Of a DNA stretch of 64,000 bases, positions 47,966-59,810 are shown one piece after another; the first letter of the stretch is position 1; every line of letters begins with the position of its first letter. A model generated the notes under the pieces. It did no database searches. It was not told the origin of the DNA and saw only the letters and a program-made list of their open reading frames with translations. The stretch comes from Diphasiastrum complanatum (taxonomy: Eukaryota; Streptophyta; Lycopodiopsida; Lycopodiales; Lycopodiaceae): contig CM055099.1 of assembly GCA_029204225.1 (NCBI GenBank), forward strand, positions 43,330,234 to 43,394,233, written 5' to 3'. A program made the translations under genes and the position numbers.

Positions 47966-50144
47966 ATGGTAGGATTGAACGATGTTGTATTCCTAGAGTC
48001 TAGCAAGCTAGATGGAACGAACTACAGTATATGGAAGTTCAAGATGCAAAATATTCTCCAGAATTGAGAATATTGGGAAATCGTCACAGGTGTTGAGGTA
48101 CCTCCTAATACTGACAGGGAGCTGCGGGAGTATCAGAGACGTAGAAGAAAAGCTCATCATATCATTAACTTGTTCGTTAGAGACCTGATTATTCCTCACA
48201 TCAAAGATGCTGCTGGACCCAAGGAGGCTTGGGACATACTGAAGAACTTGTATGAGACGATAAATTAGTCACAAATCTTGTTCTTAACTAATAAGCTACA
48301 CACATTGAAGATGGGTACGGGTGAATCAATAACGGGCTATTTTACACAGGTGAAAGATCTGAGAGGGCAACTTATTGCAGTTGGAGAAAGTGTTCAAGAT
48401 TCAGTCTTAGTATCCATATTGTACTTAATAGTCTAGACACCTTTGGCTTATCAGAACTTTGTAATGATGCTATCGTACAGGAAACAAGGCCTTCTTTCGA
48501 TGAGCTGAATGCCATATTACTACAGGAAGAAATGAGATGACAAAATATTGTCAACGGGGACGATTTCAAGGAACGGGCATTCCTGGCAAAGAAGCAAGAG
48601 CAAAGTTCCAAGAAGGGGGTGACAAAGGGAAGAAGAAGAAGAAGAAGCAGCAAAATATGGAGAAGAATTAATCAAATCAATGAGAAGATGGAAAGAAAGT
48701 AGTTCGAAAGGGAAGCTGCTTTGTTTGTGGAAAATCAGAGCATTATGCAAAGGAGTGCTGGCACAAGTTCAAGAAAAAGCAGGATGGGAATTTTGTTGAA
48801 GAAGAAGAAGCATCTAATGCAAAATTGAGTGCTTTGGATCCTGACAACTATGAGTTGTTTTCGGCATCGACATCTTCTGGTGGTGGCTTCTCAAAGGAAG
48901 AAGAGTGTTGGTTTATTGCTTTAGGAGCTTCGAAGCATATGACACCTAGACGGGACTAGATATCTGATTTTCAAAAATTAGATGATGGGTCAAATGTAAA
49001 GTTGAAAGATAACTACACATATAATATAAAAAGAGTTGGAAAAGTATAGGGTCAAATACCTTAGGGAAGATTGTAGACATAAAGGATGTGCATTATGTAC
49101 CAGGAATCAAGAAAAACTTACTCTCAGTATCGGCTATTGCGAAGCAACACATGGTGGTGCAGTTTGATGAAGAGTGGTGTCTCATCAAGAGGAAGGATAA
49201 TGAAGTAGGAGCTGAGGGCATACTTGCAGGACGGTTCTACAAAATTCAGGCTCAGGCGGCGGATCATCATGCAAGTGTTGCGGATATTGGATCGGTGAGT
49301 AAGTTATGGTGAAAGGTTCGGACGTCTAAATTACAAAAGTCTACAAGTCTTGAGGAAATACAACATGGTTACAGGTTTACCTCAAGTTGTTTCTGATCAC
49401 AAGGTTTGTGAAGGTTGTGTCTTAGGCAACCACCATATGAAGAAATTTTCGCCTAGTACATTCAAGGCGAGAAATGTTCTAGAACTTGTTCATACAGATT
49501 TGTGTGGTCCGATGAGGACTCAGTCTCATGGGGGAGCAAGTGGATGACTATTCTAGGAAGACATGGATCGATCTATCTTCTCAAGAATAAGGGTGAAGTG
49601 TTCAAGTATTTCACATGGTTTAAGACACAGGTGGAGAAAGAAACAGATAGACAAATCAACATACTCCGCTCGAACAAAAGGGGAGAGTATATTTCTACGG
49701 AATTTCAGGTGTTTTGCAAGGATCATGGTATAAAGAGACAATTTGCAAAGCCGGACACACCTCAACAAAATGGAGTTGCGGAAAGAAAAAACCGGTCTAT
49801 AGTGGAAACTGCGAGGAGTATGCTCAAGAGTAAAAATCTTCCAAATATGTTTTGAGGTGAAGTAGTTAAAAAGGTGGTTTATCCTTTGAATCGAAGTCCT
49901 ACAAAGGTTGTGGAGAATCGAACTCCAGCCAGATATAAGTCATTTGAGAGTGTTTGGTAGCATTGCTTATGCTCACATACCTAAGGATTCTAGGAGCAAA
50001 TTGGATTCTAAAGCAACCCAGTGTTTATTCCTTGGATATGATAGTCAAGAGAAGGGATACACGTTATATGACTTGGAGGGTAAGAAAGTCATTATAAGTA
50101 GGGATGTAATCTTTGATGAGGAGGCAACTCATAAAGATACATAG
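47966..50144 (+). pseudogene. Copia 5: gag, protease, integrase (decayed)
   Basis: ATG at 47966: MVGLNDVVFLESSKLDGTNY, WKFKMQNILQN then a stop. The zinc knuckle CFVCGKSEHYAKEC is at about 48720. The protease site reads CWFIALGASKHMT: the catalytic Asp of D-S-G is Ala. LSVSAIAKQHMVVQF precedes the integrase. Integrase core: LELVHTDLCGPM, INILRSNKRGEYISTEF (Asp replaced by Asn) and NGVAERKNRS (Glu kept). LFLGYDSQEKGY and IISRDVIFDEE follow. Many stops. Confidence 0.8.
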
Positions 50145-50580
50145 ATACCTTATGATCGGAATCAAGATGGAGGAATCCCTATATTGTGTGACGAGTTATT
50201 ACAGGGGGCTGTAATCTTCAGCAGCCTCCTGAAGGCACTGAAGAGCACTCGGTGTGAATCTAATGTGCTGTCCGAGATCATTTCTTGTTAAGTTCCGGAT
50301 AGCACGGTAGAATGGAGCGTTTGGGATCAACGGAGCTGTTGACCTTTGATACTTGCGTATTTCAGACAGCCACCTGCTACGGTTGCGCGTTCTAGGTCTA
50401 GTAGGTGGTGTGATGGCAACCGCAGGAGATGAGGATGAGCCAGGAGAGAAGAAATCTCTCCTTGTCTACTTTCTCCTATCCATGGGCGTGTACTATGTGA
50501 TAGCGGACTTGTGCGTGAAGGTTAGGATGAGAAGGGAGGGATGATAAAGAACTCGCAGAGGACCGCTATGGACGGATAGA

Positions 50581-50937
50581 ATGTACGGTATATCGAACCT
50601 GTGTGAGCTGAATATCAGAATCGACACATGTATCGCCTACGCCAATCCACATATGGTACAAGATTCACCTACAGTACTTCAGTGCGACAATCAGAGTTGT
50701 ATTAAATTGGCAAAATACCCAATTTTTCACAATAGGACAAAGCACATTAAGTTCATCAAAGAGAGAATCCAAAGTGGTGAAGTGGAGCTTATCTATTGTC
50801 CTATAGAAGAGCAAGTTGCAGATATCTTTACCAAAGGACTTGGCAAAGACAAATTTCAAAAGTTTAGAGAACTTCTAGGAGTAATAGATAACAAAGTAAA
50901 CATTAACAGGGAATGCCAGGAATTAATGTTTATTTGA
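50581..50937 (+). pseudogene. Copia 5 RNase H C-terminal part
   Basis: Reads VLQCDNQSCIKLAKYPIFHN, RTKHIKFIKERIQSGEVELI and ADIFTKGLGKDKFQKFRELL, ending at a stop. Only about 430 bp separates it from integrase-linker sequence, so the whole RT core is missing. Confidence 0.8.
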
Positions 50938-52038
50938 TACCCCTTAATGATAGTTTGGCCAGGCTGTGTGCTATTATATGGGCCAATACTATTTATAGTA
51001 AATTCATTTTTTATTGCTTATGCATGTAGGTGGGCGCACTACTACTAGATTAGAATCTATTTTATTACTTAGAAATTCACCTTGGGTCTTTACCGAATAT
51101 AGGTAGTAATTTTAGCAATTACCTTTTGTTCTTTTGCCATTACATTGATGCTTTTAGCGAAAGTCTATATGTAGGCTGGCGCCCCACCACAAGATCATTC
51201 TAGTGTGTTAGAGCTTTGCCCAATTCTTCTATAATCTAATTTCTCTTTAATCTCTATGCTTGGTTTATGTGACTGCTAGTAGGACTAGTGACTCCATCTA
51301 GAATTTGTATGACAATTGCTTCCTCAAAAAGTTCATTTTTCTTTGCCGATTCATATTCACAATCCTCTTCAAAGAATCAAATGTTAAAAATAGCTTAAAA
51401 GGATTATAATTTAATCATCAAATGATCAGCGAGTGATAGAGTTTGCACAATGAACAATAGCTATCAATAACAAAGCTAGTTGCATCAAGTATCAATAACA
51501 AAGCTAGTTGCATCAAGTAGCTAGACAACTTAACATTCGCAAGAGCTCTCAAAGGCATCAAAATTTAAGATCACTTGTAGATCCATCTCCACCAGCTCAT
51601 AAGACATGTGAAACAAGTGAATAAGCATTCAAGAACAACCAGCTCACATTTAAAAAGGAAGAAGAAACAATCTACTACTTGCCCTCCAAAGACAATGTAG
51701 ATGTAGCATCAAGATCACAACTTTGCATTAAGTTGTCAAAGAGGTTACATGGATACATATGAATACAACTTGTGTCATGCTCAGAGGTTCAAAATTTCCA
51801 CTAGCTTTTTTAAATCCTAATTTCTAGACCCTAATATCCACGACCTCCTTATGTATTTACCAATCATAACGTTTACATCCAAACATGACCATTTCTCTAT
51901 TTTCTGGGCACGGTGGCCAAAGTGAACTATGTGCTTGGCCTAAAATCCAGTTTGGAAGTGCTCCACCTTTACAAATAGGTTTCATACAATGTATCTGAAC
52001 ATAAAGCAAAGTGGCTTTGCGTGGCCAAGTAATCATCC
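50938..52038. other. Unassigned DNA, possible copia 5 3' end
   Basis: Follows copia RNase H and may contain its LTR. A 27-bp direct duplication (CAATAACAAAGCTAGTTGCA) lies at about 51465-51520. No gene seen. Confidence 0.45.
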
Positions 52039-52715
52039 TCAAGATAGTACTATCTTCATCTTAATCTTATAAAAGACAAAATAAAAGACACCATATTTAA
52101 TATAGAGAATAGTGTCCATATTGCATGTTTCATCATCACTTATTACCAAATCTATATAACAATGGGAAATGCAACATGAAAGAGAATATATTATGATAGT
52201 GTGTGAGTTCCTCCATGCTTCTATCTCTAATATTAAGCAACCATACGTGATATTATCTATTTGAATAAGTTCTTGATTGGCTTTGTCATATTGTACATTG
52301 CTTGAGGTTAGTACAACAATATAATTCATCCATGAGTATGAAACATCAACTTTGTTATGAAATGTCACTCTAGGAAGACGGGAGAGTGGCAGGTGATCAA
52401 ATAATCATTTTGAAGGTCCCCTTTCAAGAACACAACCTAAAAACAGTTCCGAATATTTTGATAATCCTCCATAAGCAATGCCAAAATCCCTAGAAAATGA
52501 AATGTGAAACAAGTGCCAGCTTGCCATCGACCAATTTCCCTTTCCAAAATTTTGCATATCTTTGGATAGTTTGCATACATCAAAGCCATACATAACCATA
52601 TCCAACTCTTCAATATGATCATACAAGATCTCAATGAACAATACTCCATCATCATTAAACAGACATGAAGATTTGTCAACATGGTGTCACTATCAAAAAA
52701 CAATGTCAATGCCAT
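52039..52715 (-). pseudogene. Second copy of the non-retroviral insert, in copia 6
   Basis: Two frames read VMYGFDVCKLSKDMQNFGKG, SFSRDFGIAYGG, LEIEAWRNSHTIIIYSL and NMDTILYIKYGVFYF. Shared landmarks with 43429-44315 are DVCKLS, EAW and DTILYI.YG.FYF, in the same order. Nucleotide identity is obvious around TGGACACTATTCTCTATAT. It lies directly downstream of a copia RT N-terminus. Confidence 0.5.
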
Positions 52716-52949
52716 GACATGTTTCCTACCAAACTTTAAATAGAATGGATAAAAGTAGGTATAAGAATACTTCCTTGTTGCACCTTTTACCTTATCCTAA
52801 GCTTTCGTAAGGTTGAAAAACCAGATTGCATGGGCCTTGAACGAAGTCTCCCTCCTTAAGTTTCTCCATATTGTCGTTTTCCATCAACTTGCCTCTTCAT
52901 GTTGATGTAGAAACATGATTTTCTACAAGACTATCATGTTTTTTGTTCT

Positions 52950-53191
52950 TTGCAAAAGATCTGCTTTTCAAAAAATGCTATATAAGCAATAAATGTACAG
53001 CCAATAACATGCTTATCAAAAGGTAAATCAACCAAATCCCATGCATCAATCTTGATCAGTGCATTGTACTCTAACATTGCATCATGCCAAGGTTTTGACT
53101 CAAGAGCTTCATCCACTCTAGAAGGTTCATCAAAGGTAAAAAAGACATAATATGTTGATGGTATACCTTCTTGCCTGTTCACCTTTGTCAA
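52950..53191 (-). pseudogene. Copia 6 RT N-terminal part
   Basis: Reads STYYVFFTFDEPSRVDEALE, SKPWHDAMLEYNALIKIDAW and DLVDLPFDKHVIGC, the start of copia RT. The rest of RT is absent. Confidence 0.7.
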
Positions 53192-53285
53192 AAAATGTGA
53201 GCCTTGTTGGCTCTCCCACTTCCTTTGCCAATGGACTTGTTAGCGGAATTAGCATCAAACTTGTACAAGCTACTATCATCAAATA

Positions 53286-53642
53286 TCACGTCCCTAGAGA
53301 CAACAAAATTCTCAACCTACCATTATCCCCTTTGATGGAAGATGGGTCCTCTTTGGTTCTAGTATCCAAAGACACATGTACAAAACATGAACAACCATAC
53401 ACTTTGAAGGCTTTTTCTTTCAAGATGCTAAACTCATCTATGAATGTCACAGACATAGGAGACCCACCAATGCTCATAGGAAGAATGTGCATCCAAATGT
53501 ATCCACTTAAGAGGGTGAGAAGATCTTGTAATAGATCTCTACAAACTTCAGAAACCTTTGCATTCCTTGCCCAAGCCTTTGATAGGCCAAAAGCAAGTTT
53601 CTCCTTCCACACTGCCTCCATGGAGAAAGTTGAACCGTCCAA
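53286..53642 (-). pseudogene. Copia 6 integrase remnant
   Basis: Contains SVTFIDEFS joined directly to AFKVYGCSCFVHVSLDTRTK, so the catalytic core between them is deleted. N-terminal sequence is weakly conserved. Confidence 0.6.
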
Positions 53643-53818
53643 CTCTCTTATGCCACAACTCTCCTTGTCATATTAGGCCCAAATTAGGTGTCCACTAATA
53701 ATAACATTAAATAACATGCGACTAGTAATGTAAAAGTAAATGATGCCACTATGGTAATGTATCAATGATGCATGTAATGGCCATCATATGGACATGTGCT
53801 CAAAACAATCCCCCGACC

Positions 53819-54660
53819 TTAAGCCCCCATATTTGGAGCAAAATGGAATCGACAACATAAGGTTGTAGTAGAACTGCGAAGATACTCAGCAGTAGTTGCT
53901 AAAGCACGAGCCAAAATCAGCAAGTAAACGAGTATGAGAAAAGACATCAAGGGACTCCCAAATAGCCTCCTCATTGAACCAAAAACTGAACCTGTCGCCG
54001 ACATCGACCATATTCAAGCACACCTGACGAATTGCCACAGGAAGAAATGGAAAAAGCACTAGATCCTCTGAAAAAGTATCAGATTGCGGTATAGTGTGTC
54101 GAATAGCAGCTCATAGCAGGCTCACATGAAAAATGTCACAAGCACGTGTTGTTGAAGGTAACTAAAGACGATAGGTAATTGAACTAACACACTGTAAAAT
54201 CCGAAAAAGGCCCATAATACTGTGGAGCAAGATTTTCAATAGAAGCTTGGTCTTGGACAAAATGATCGATCACACCCTCCTAAAACTCAACATGGCGACA
54301 ATACTGATCTACATAAGATTTATACCAATGTTGAATCTTCTATAAATGTATAGTAGCTCGAGTAACATCACGTGCACCTAAGAGGAAAGAGGCAATTGTC
54401 ACTCAAGCATCATCAGGTGGAAGAGGTATAGCTGGAAGTAGTGGAGAGTAACCGTGTGCCAATCCCAATCTCTGCCAATAGCAGAAACGAAATGACACAA
54501 AAAATCCTCAAGTCTACGGTTAAGAACCTTAGATTGGCCATCAGAAGAAGAATAATAAGCAGTACCCATATCAACCTGAATATCCCAAATACACATTAGC
54601 ACTATCCAAAACATAGAGGTAAATTTATTATCCCAATTTGTGAGGATAGAACAAGACAAA
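53819..54660 (-). pseudogene. Ty3/gypsy III integrase remnant
   Basis: Reads CSILTNWDNKFTSMFW, MGTAYYSSSDGQSKVLNRRL, EDFLCHFVSAIGRDWDWHT, and further on LAPQYYGPF, matching gypsy integrase core and C-terminal segments. The DNKFTS and DGQSKV positions replace the usual SDRG and DGQTE, with the catalytic Glu lost. Many stops. Confidence 0.7.
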
Positions 54661-56411
54661 CTGTGCAGGCGAAAGATCTCTCAAATAAATATGCAATCAC
54701 ACTAAGATGCACGAATAGTACACCGGACCAAAATGACATGAGCCTGTTTTATGGACCTATCCACAACCACCAAACTAGAATCATGGCCATGCTGGGTACA
54801 AGGTACGCCAGAATAGAGTCAATGGAAATATCGTTCCACTGGCGACAAGAGATAGACCAATGCTACAAGAGACCAACAAGCTTACCACAAAAATACTTAT
54901 TGCAAACACAAAAACATCTGAAAGCCAAAAGGGAACTCTACACTAGCACTAGAAACAAATAACCATGAAAGAAATGGGATATTTGTAAGGTTTCCTAATA
55001 AAAAATCCAAGAAACTAAGCTTTCATTGATGGAGAACCTACAATACTTCAAACACACCACCCAACTAAGACTTGATAAAGATCAAGTAAACAGTACATTG
55101 TTGCTAATGTGTATGAATATCGCATATAATAAACATAACACAAAGGAGTTACTGTTCAACATTAACCATTTCACCCACAAAATTTGAAACCATCCACTCC
55201 ACTATGAGCATACTAGTTGCTACAATCTTATGACAATCAGAACATAAACTAGTACACTAATGTGAGGGTAAAACAAACTTCATGTTATCCTCTTCAAGAG
55301 ATGAGGGCTGCAACTCAAACCTAAATTGCTAGAGTTACCATGTAAAATCACGAAAATTTGCAATATCTAGATCTATGGCATTGTCAACCTGTGAAAATCT
55401 GTTTAATGTTTGGTGCTGCTACGGTTTGATTTTGATTGGAACTTTCCAAGCAATTTGATTTGCAAGTCTTTTGTCCTAACAAAAATAATTTAGGAAAAGA
55501 AAGAGAAAGAATGGCCTGGAGCATTGATTGATAACTATATGCATCACCAACGTGAAGATGATAAATCAACCGAGTTCACTAATGAGTGCTAATTAAAAAA
55601 CTTCTTATAATGAAAGCGTGTACAAATCAAGACTGAAGAACCAAAGAAAACTTATGAACATAATCGTACATGCAATCTCGAGAAGCATGGAGATCATCTA
55701 TAACATCCAAGTAGAAAAAAAACACGCTAACTCTTTAAGTTGACTGACCTTTTAAGAATATCAATGACTTACATTTAAGAAACTATTGACTGAAATAACT
55801 CGAAATTGTAGAGTCTGTTTATACACTCTGATTGAAAGGTGAGCATTAGGACGTCAGCACTATATTCATGATGAAATATATATCATATATTAGCAAATAC
55901 AGAAGTATGATGCTGATAAATCTCTGGTCATTTTCCACAACATTTACAGTAAATTATTTTCCCAAGTGCATTTTACATTGCATCAAAACTACTTAACAAA
56001 ATCTCACCTAATGTTACATTCTATGATTTAAGTGCAAATCATACCAAAGCAGCTTGCAACCAATTGCAAGAATTACAATGCAGAATGCACCGAGTCTCTG
56101 TTCTCTCAGCCCACGAGGCTCTGAAATAATATTGCATGGAATCAGAAGCCTGTAGGGAACGACGTACCTAGCTGGCATGTTTCGAGGTTGCTATCATATC
56201 AAAGATTAACGGCTTTCAGCTCACAGCTTTCGTAAAGTAGCTGAACAGAACAATCCATGAACCCATTTCACGTTGATGCTCACGTCGTCGTCTGAAGTTC
56301 GATTCCATATTGCATGCATGGCCTCATAGGCTCATAACAACTAAAAGTACAATGTATCGTCAAAGACGTCGGATCTTATAGTATATACATGGTGCAATAA
56401 CTCTTACAAGA
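54661..56411. other. Intergenic DNA 3' of the PLATZ gene
   Basis: No domain-bearing frame, RNA gene or transposon end recognised. The last 400 bp likely include the PLATZ 3' untranslated region (AATAAA-type signals not decisive). Confidence 0.5.
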
Positions 56412-57329
56412 TCATGTAAGAGGTGATCGTCGAGGTTGTCCCTTTCTGTGCCGACGCCTAAAACCTTTCAACTCCCTGACATTTGCAACAGCAGGCAAGG
56501 AGAGCACAGGCTCCTGAGTGCAAGGATAAAGTTTGTACTGCAGATCATTAGCTTCATAAACTTCCTTCAAAGATGAACTGTGTAGCACAGAAATTGGTGA
56601 TATAGGAGAATCAATCTGACAAAGCCCATCTGAATTTTTGATTGTAAACGTACTCGTGTTTGCCCAAAAATCATACCTCCGTTTCTTCAAAGGTTTTTGC
56701 GACTGCGATGTAATCCACTGCTCCTGCGATAGCTTCCGTTGATCCACGGCGAATGCTTCATAAATTCTTTGATGATCAAGGCTGTAATGTTCCCTTCTAG
56801 ACTCGAGGTTTGGCATTACGTCAGATAAAATATCTGAATCCGAGAACTTTCTGGTATTATCCTCTTCAGATAATGAAAGCGAAAATGCAATATTCTTCCG
56901 GGAAGCAACCAAGGAAAGCTTGCAACTAATGGAACAAAATGCAACGGGATCCCAAAGCGTTCTACCGCAGGTTATACAGGAATAAGATGCTCCTTTCAAC
57001 ACTCTATATTGCGGCCGGCACAGCAAAAACAAGATCTTGGCGCCGTTGATGGAGTACGTCTGAATGCTGGAAACATCAGCCAGATCTTGAACATCGTGAA
57101 CTCTGACAGCATCCATATGGGAAGCTCTCCTTACCTGCAGCGTGCTGTGACCTGCATGATCGTTTTGCAGCCCAATGTGACACAGTGGCCCCTCAATGCA
57201 CTCAATACAGAAGTGATTCCGTTCATTTTTTCTGTTGGAATGATTTATGCACCGCGAAAAGTAATCACCCAGAAGGAATGGCTGCAGCCAGCTTGGAAAT
57301 TGCACCTCTCCGCCCATCACATCTCCCAT
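56412..57329 (-). CDS. PLATZ-family zinc-dependent transcription factor
   Basis: 305 residues from ATG at 57329 to a stop at 56412. PLATZ proteins are plant-specific nuclear DNA-binding proteins, mostly repressors acting at A/T-rich sites. The domain spans about 12-140: WLQPFLLGDYFSRC, C27-x2-H30, C41-x2-C44, C50, H58-x2-H61, then STLQVRRASHMDAVRV, SSIQTYSINGAKILFLLCRP and C118-x2-C121-x10-C132-x3-C136. Where a Cys normally pairs with C50 (C-x2-C), residue 53 is Gly (LCHIGLQ), so one zinc ligand appears lost. The C-terminus keeps the family's basic tail (FRRRHRKGQPRRSPL). Codons upstream of the ATG are open to an acceptor-like TTAACACAG|GCTGAGG, so an upstream exon is possible. The domain is one exon here, whereas PLATZ genes usually have several introns. 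Confidence 0.88.
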   Translation of the reverse strand: MGDVMGGEVQFPSWLQPFLLGDYFSRCINHSNRKNERNHFCIECIEGPLCHIGLQNDHAGHSTLQVRRASHMDAVRVHDVQDLADVSSIQTYSINGAKILFLLCRPQYRVLKGASYSCITCGRTLWDPVAFCSISCKLSLVASRKNIAFSLSLSEEDNTRKFSDSDILSDVMPNLESRREHYSLDHQRIYEAFAVDQRKLSQEQWITSQSQKPLKKRRYDFWANTSTFTIKNSDGLCQIDSPISPISVLHSSSLKEVYEANDLQYKLYPCTQEPVLSLPAVANVRELKGFRRRHRKGQPRRSPLT

Positions 57330-57416
57330 AGTCTCCTCAGCCTGTGTTAACAATAAAACTCAATCTCAATACCCAGAAAAGCACCAAGATCTCAACACAC
57401 TAATAACAACCTTGCA

Positions 57417-57690
57417 ATATATTTCACCTGAGCCAATACATATCTTTTCTCTCAGAGCTCTTACCCAATACCCACGAGGAAAGCGCTATCTCACACTAAA
57501 ACAACCGTCCGATATATTTCACCTGACCCAATACATACATTTCCTCAAAGCACTTATTGACCCAATAAATACCTCTCTCTTGAAAGCTCCTAGTGACCCA
57601 ATACATATTATCTTTCAACACACTAGAACAGCCTTCCAGAATATTTGAACTGACCCAGTGCATACATTTTCTCTCAAAGCTCCAATACAT
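57417..57690. repeat. Degenerate repeats in the PLATZ upstream/leader region
   Basis: The motif (T)GACCCAATACAT recurs about six times (near 57433, 57466, 57525, 57570, 57595 and 57653), each followed by a variant of TTTCTCTCAAAGCTC. Spacing is irregular. Confidence 0.6.
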
Positions 57691-58325
57691 GAACAATACC
57701 TTTTGATCTCTCGAATTAACTCTTGTAGCAAAGCAGCAATCCTGATGTTCAGTGACACTTATACCAGCAATTTGGTAGACCCAATTCTACCTTCTCATCA
57801 TCAGATTTTGCTCTCAATTGACATCAACTCTCCTTCCTCTTAACATCAAACTTTGCTTTCAATTCACAACAATTACTCTCCTTGCAATGCAACCATCACC
57901 ATTCAAACAATCACCTCCTTAAAAGCCTTAAAATCCATTGAAGAGGGCTATCAGATTCATGATCAGTCCTCTTCTGTAGTAACTTTGATCAGCTTTCAGG
58001 AAATGCTTGATTCTCATACCAAAAGAAGTATTGCAGCTGCCTTCATGTATGATCATAATGTAAAGCCAAGGCAAGGTGCTGCCGTCATGTATGATCACAA
58101 CCCCCTTGCAGACATCAGCACACATCTCTGTCCCACCCCCAAACCCCCCCCCCCACCCCCCCCCCCCCCCCCCCCCCCCCCGCCTTTCATGCAATCCAAA
58201 TCTTTGGTCTAATCTATATTTTCTTTCCATGCGTGCAGCGACTGGGATTCGAACTCGTGACCTCAAGGAGTAATAGTAGAACTATTACTCCTCATGCAAA
58301 TGATATCACTACCCGTTGGATGGAA
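57691..58325. other. Upstream DNA with a C-rich run and a perfect hairpin
   Basis: A C-homopolymer tract with few interruptions lies at about 58136-58181. A perfect 10-bp stem (GGAGTAATAG/CTATTACTCC, 5-nt loop) lies at 58267-58291, next to a GATTCGAACTC B-box-like element. No gene seen. Confidence 0.55.
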
Positions 58326-58670
58326 GCCACGTGTCCGGCGATGCCACATCGAGATACTTTACTGCCCGATCCAAACGTGGCAACATCTGGCCCTTGATGG
58401 ATGGCAGCCACGTGCTGTCCGCCACGTGGAGTAATCTCACGGGTCCTACGTGGCAATCGGGAGAAATCCAACGGTGCCTAAGCCGGTTCCGCAAAGCGAT
58501 CGATCCGATCAAGTACGGTCCACGTCAGCACCGTGCTTCCTGCAAGTACAGGTACGGTATCGGCCGCTTTCTATATTTAGCTCTGGCTTTGTCAGAAGGA
58601 CACGTCGGATTGAAAGGCTGAGGTGCATTGCGAGGTCTAAGTTCCGCCCACGTCCCTTCACGTGGCACAC
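58326..58670. promoter_or_regulatory. Cluster of ACGT-core (G-box/ABRE-like) motifs
   Basis: About nine ACGT cores in 340 bp, including CCACGTGT, GCCACGTGCT, GCCACGTGGA, CTACGTGGC and TCACGTGGC. It lies about 1 kb upstream of the PLATZ start. ACGT cores bind bZIP and bHLH factors; function here is inferred from density and position only. Confidence 0.55.
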
Positions 58671-58800
58671 CCTTCAATATCCCGTAAGCTCAGTTAGCTT
58701 TCTATATCAGTTAAAAATAAAACCAAGATACTCCTGATTTTGGCTAACATGTACATAATAAAAAAAATCAAATTGCTAATATGCCAACACATTTTGTGCC

Positions 58801-59015
58801 GAGTGTTCGGGAAACCTCAAAAAGGTTTCCTTCCAAAAATCGATATGTGAAAAAGTCCTTCGGCGTCTATCGAGTGACAAGCTCTTACTTGCCCGTTTTT
58901 TCTTATAAAACCCAAGATTTATGACATAAAAAATCCTGTACAATTTTTGCCATGTCTATTTTTGAGAGAAGATGCCGGTTCCATTCTTGAACTATGTCGG
59001 CTTTCCCGAACACTG
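58801..59015. mobile_element. hAT-type MITE, copy 1, 8-bp TSD
   Basis: 215 bp, ends GAGTGTTCGGGAAA and TTTCCCGAACACTG, flanked by TTTGTGCC at 58793-58800 and 59016-59023. It carries the internal block GGTTCCATTCTTGAACTATG near its right end. No coding capacity. Confidence 0.82.
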
Positions 59016-59142
59016 TTTGTGCCTTGCATCAAGGAGTTGCCTAGACTCTACTTTAATCTATACTTCCCTCTTTAGGGTTGACAAGGAGGGTGTAGTTGGG
59101 AAAAAGTGTACTCACTCCTAACTATGACCAAGGGTGCATGGC

Positions 59143-59504
59143 AAGTGTTCGGGAAACCCCTTTGGGTTTCCCTGCAATATCCTCCATTTTTTCTAAGTTA
59201 TTCGGTTTTTGACAATTTTTGCCTTCTAAATCCTGCATCTCATGTTTTTTGCCGGCAGAATATTACATATTAACATTTATAAATTAATGACTCAATAAAC
59301 TTACATAAGCCAAGTTTTGTAAAGATCTCCTACTTTGCTATACACAAATTTCCTCAATGTAAAAATGGCAAACATAAAATTTTTGGCATTTAAAAAAAGT
59401 TATCGGTTTTTTGAAAGTCAACTTCCTGTAAGTTTTTCATGAAATCGGTTTTAACGAAAGATGTCGGTTCCATTCTCAAGAGATGTCGGCTTTCCCGAAC
59501 ACTG
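59143..59504. mobile_element. hAT-type MITE, copy 2
   Basis: 362 bp with the same ends (AGTGTTCGGGAAACC and TTTCCCGAACACTG) and the same right-end block (GGTTCCATTCTCAAGAGATG) as copy 1. The flanks TGCATGGC and GTGTATGC resemble an imperfect target duplication. Confidence 0.75.
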
Positions 59505-59810
59505 GTGTATGCATATGCGTTTCTCAATTTTTTTTTTTTTTGCAAGACTAAAGATACTAGTATATTTTGACAAATGTACAGAACATGATGACCAAAAAAA
59601 AGAGAAATGACTTGAAGACCCATTTTTTTTTATTTTATTAAATTTTTTTGAAAGGTATCCAAAAATAAAATGCTTCAAATAAATATATTGTAATGGAATT
59701 TTAAATCGTTAAAAAATAAATTTAAAAATATTAAATCATCAAAAAGAATTCAAAACACAATACATCAAAAAATATAAACACAATTATTCTTTAAAACAAA
59801 AGAGAATTTT
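59505..59810. other. AT-rich unassigned DNA
   Basis: Very A/T-rich with homopolymer runs. Likely includes the 3' end of the ParB-methyltransferase gene remnant. Confidence 0.5.

Noticed and set aside
57009-57350. Plus-strand 113-codon frame
   Set aside because: Antisense shadow of the PLATZ domain.
58236-58300. Possible tRNA gene or tRNA-derived SINE on the minus strand (GAGTTCGAATCCC, hairpin beside it)
   Set aside because: The T-arm stem does not pair and no A box or acceptor stem could be formed; only a B-box-like string remains.
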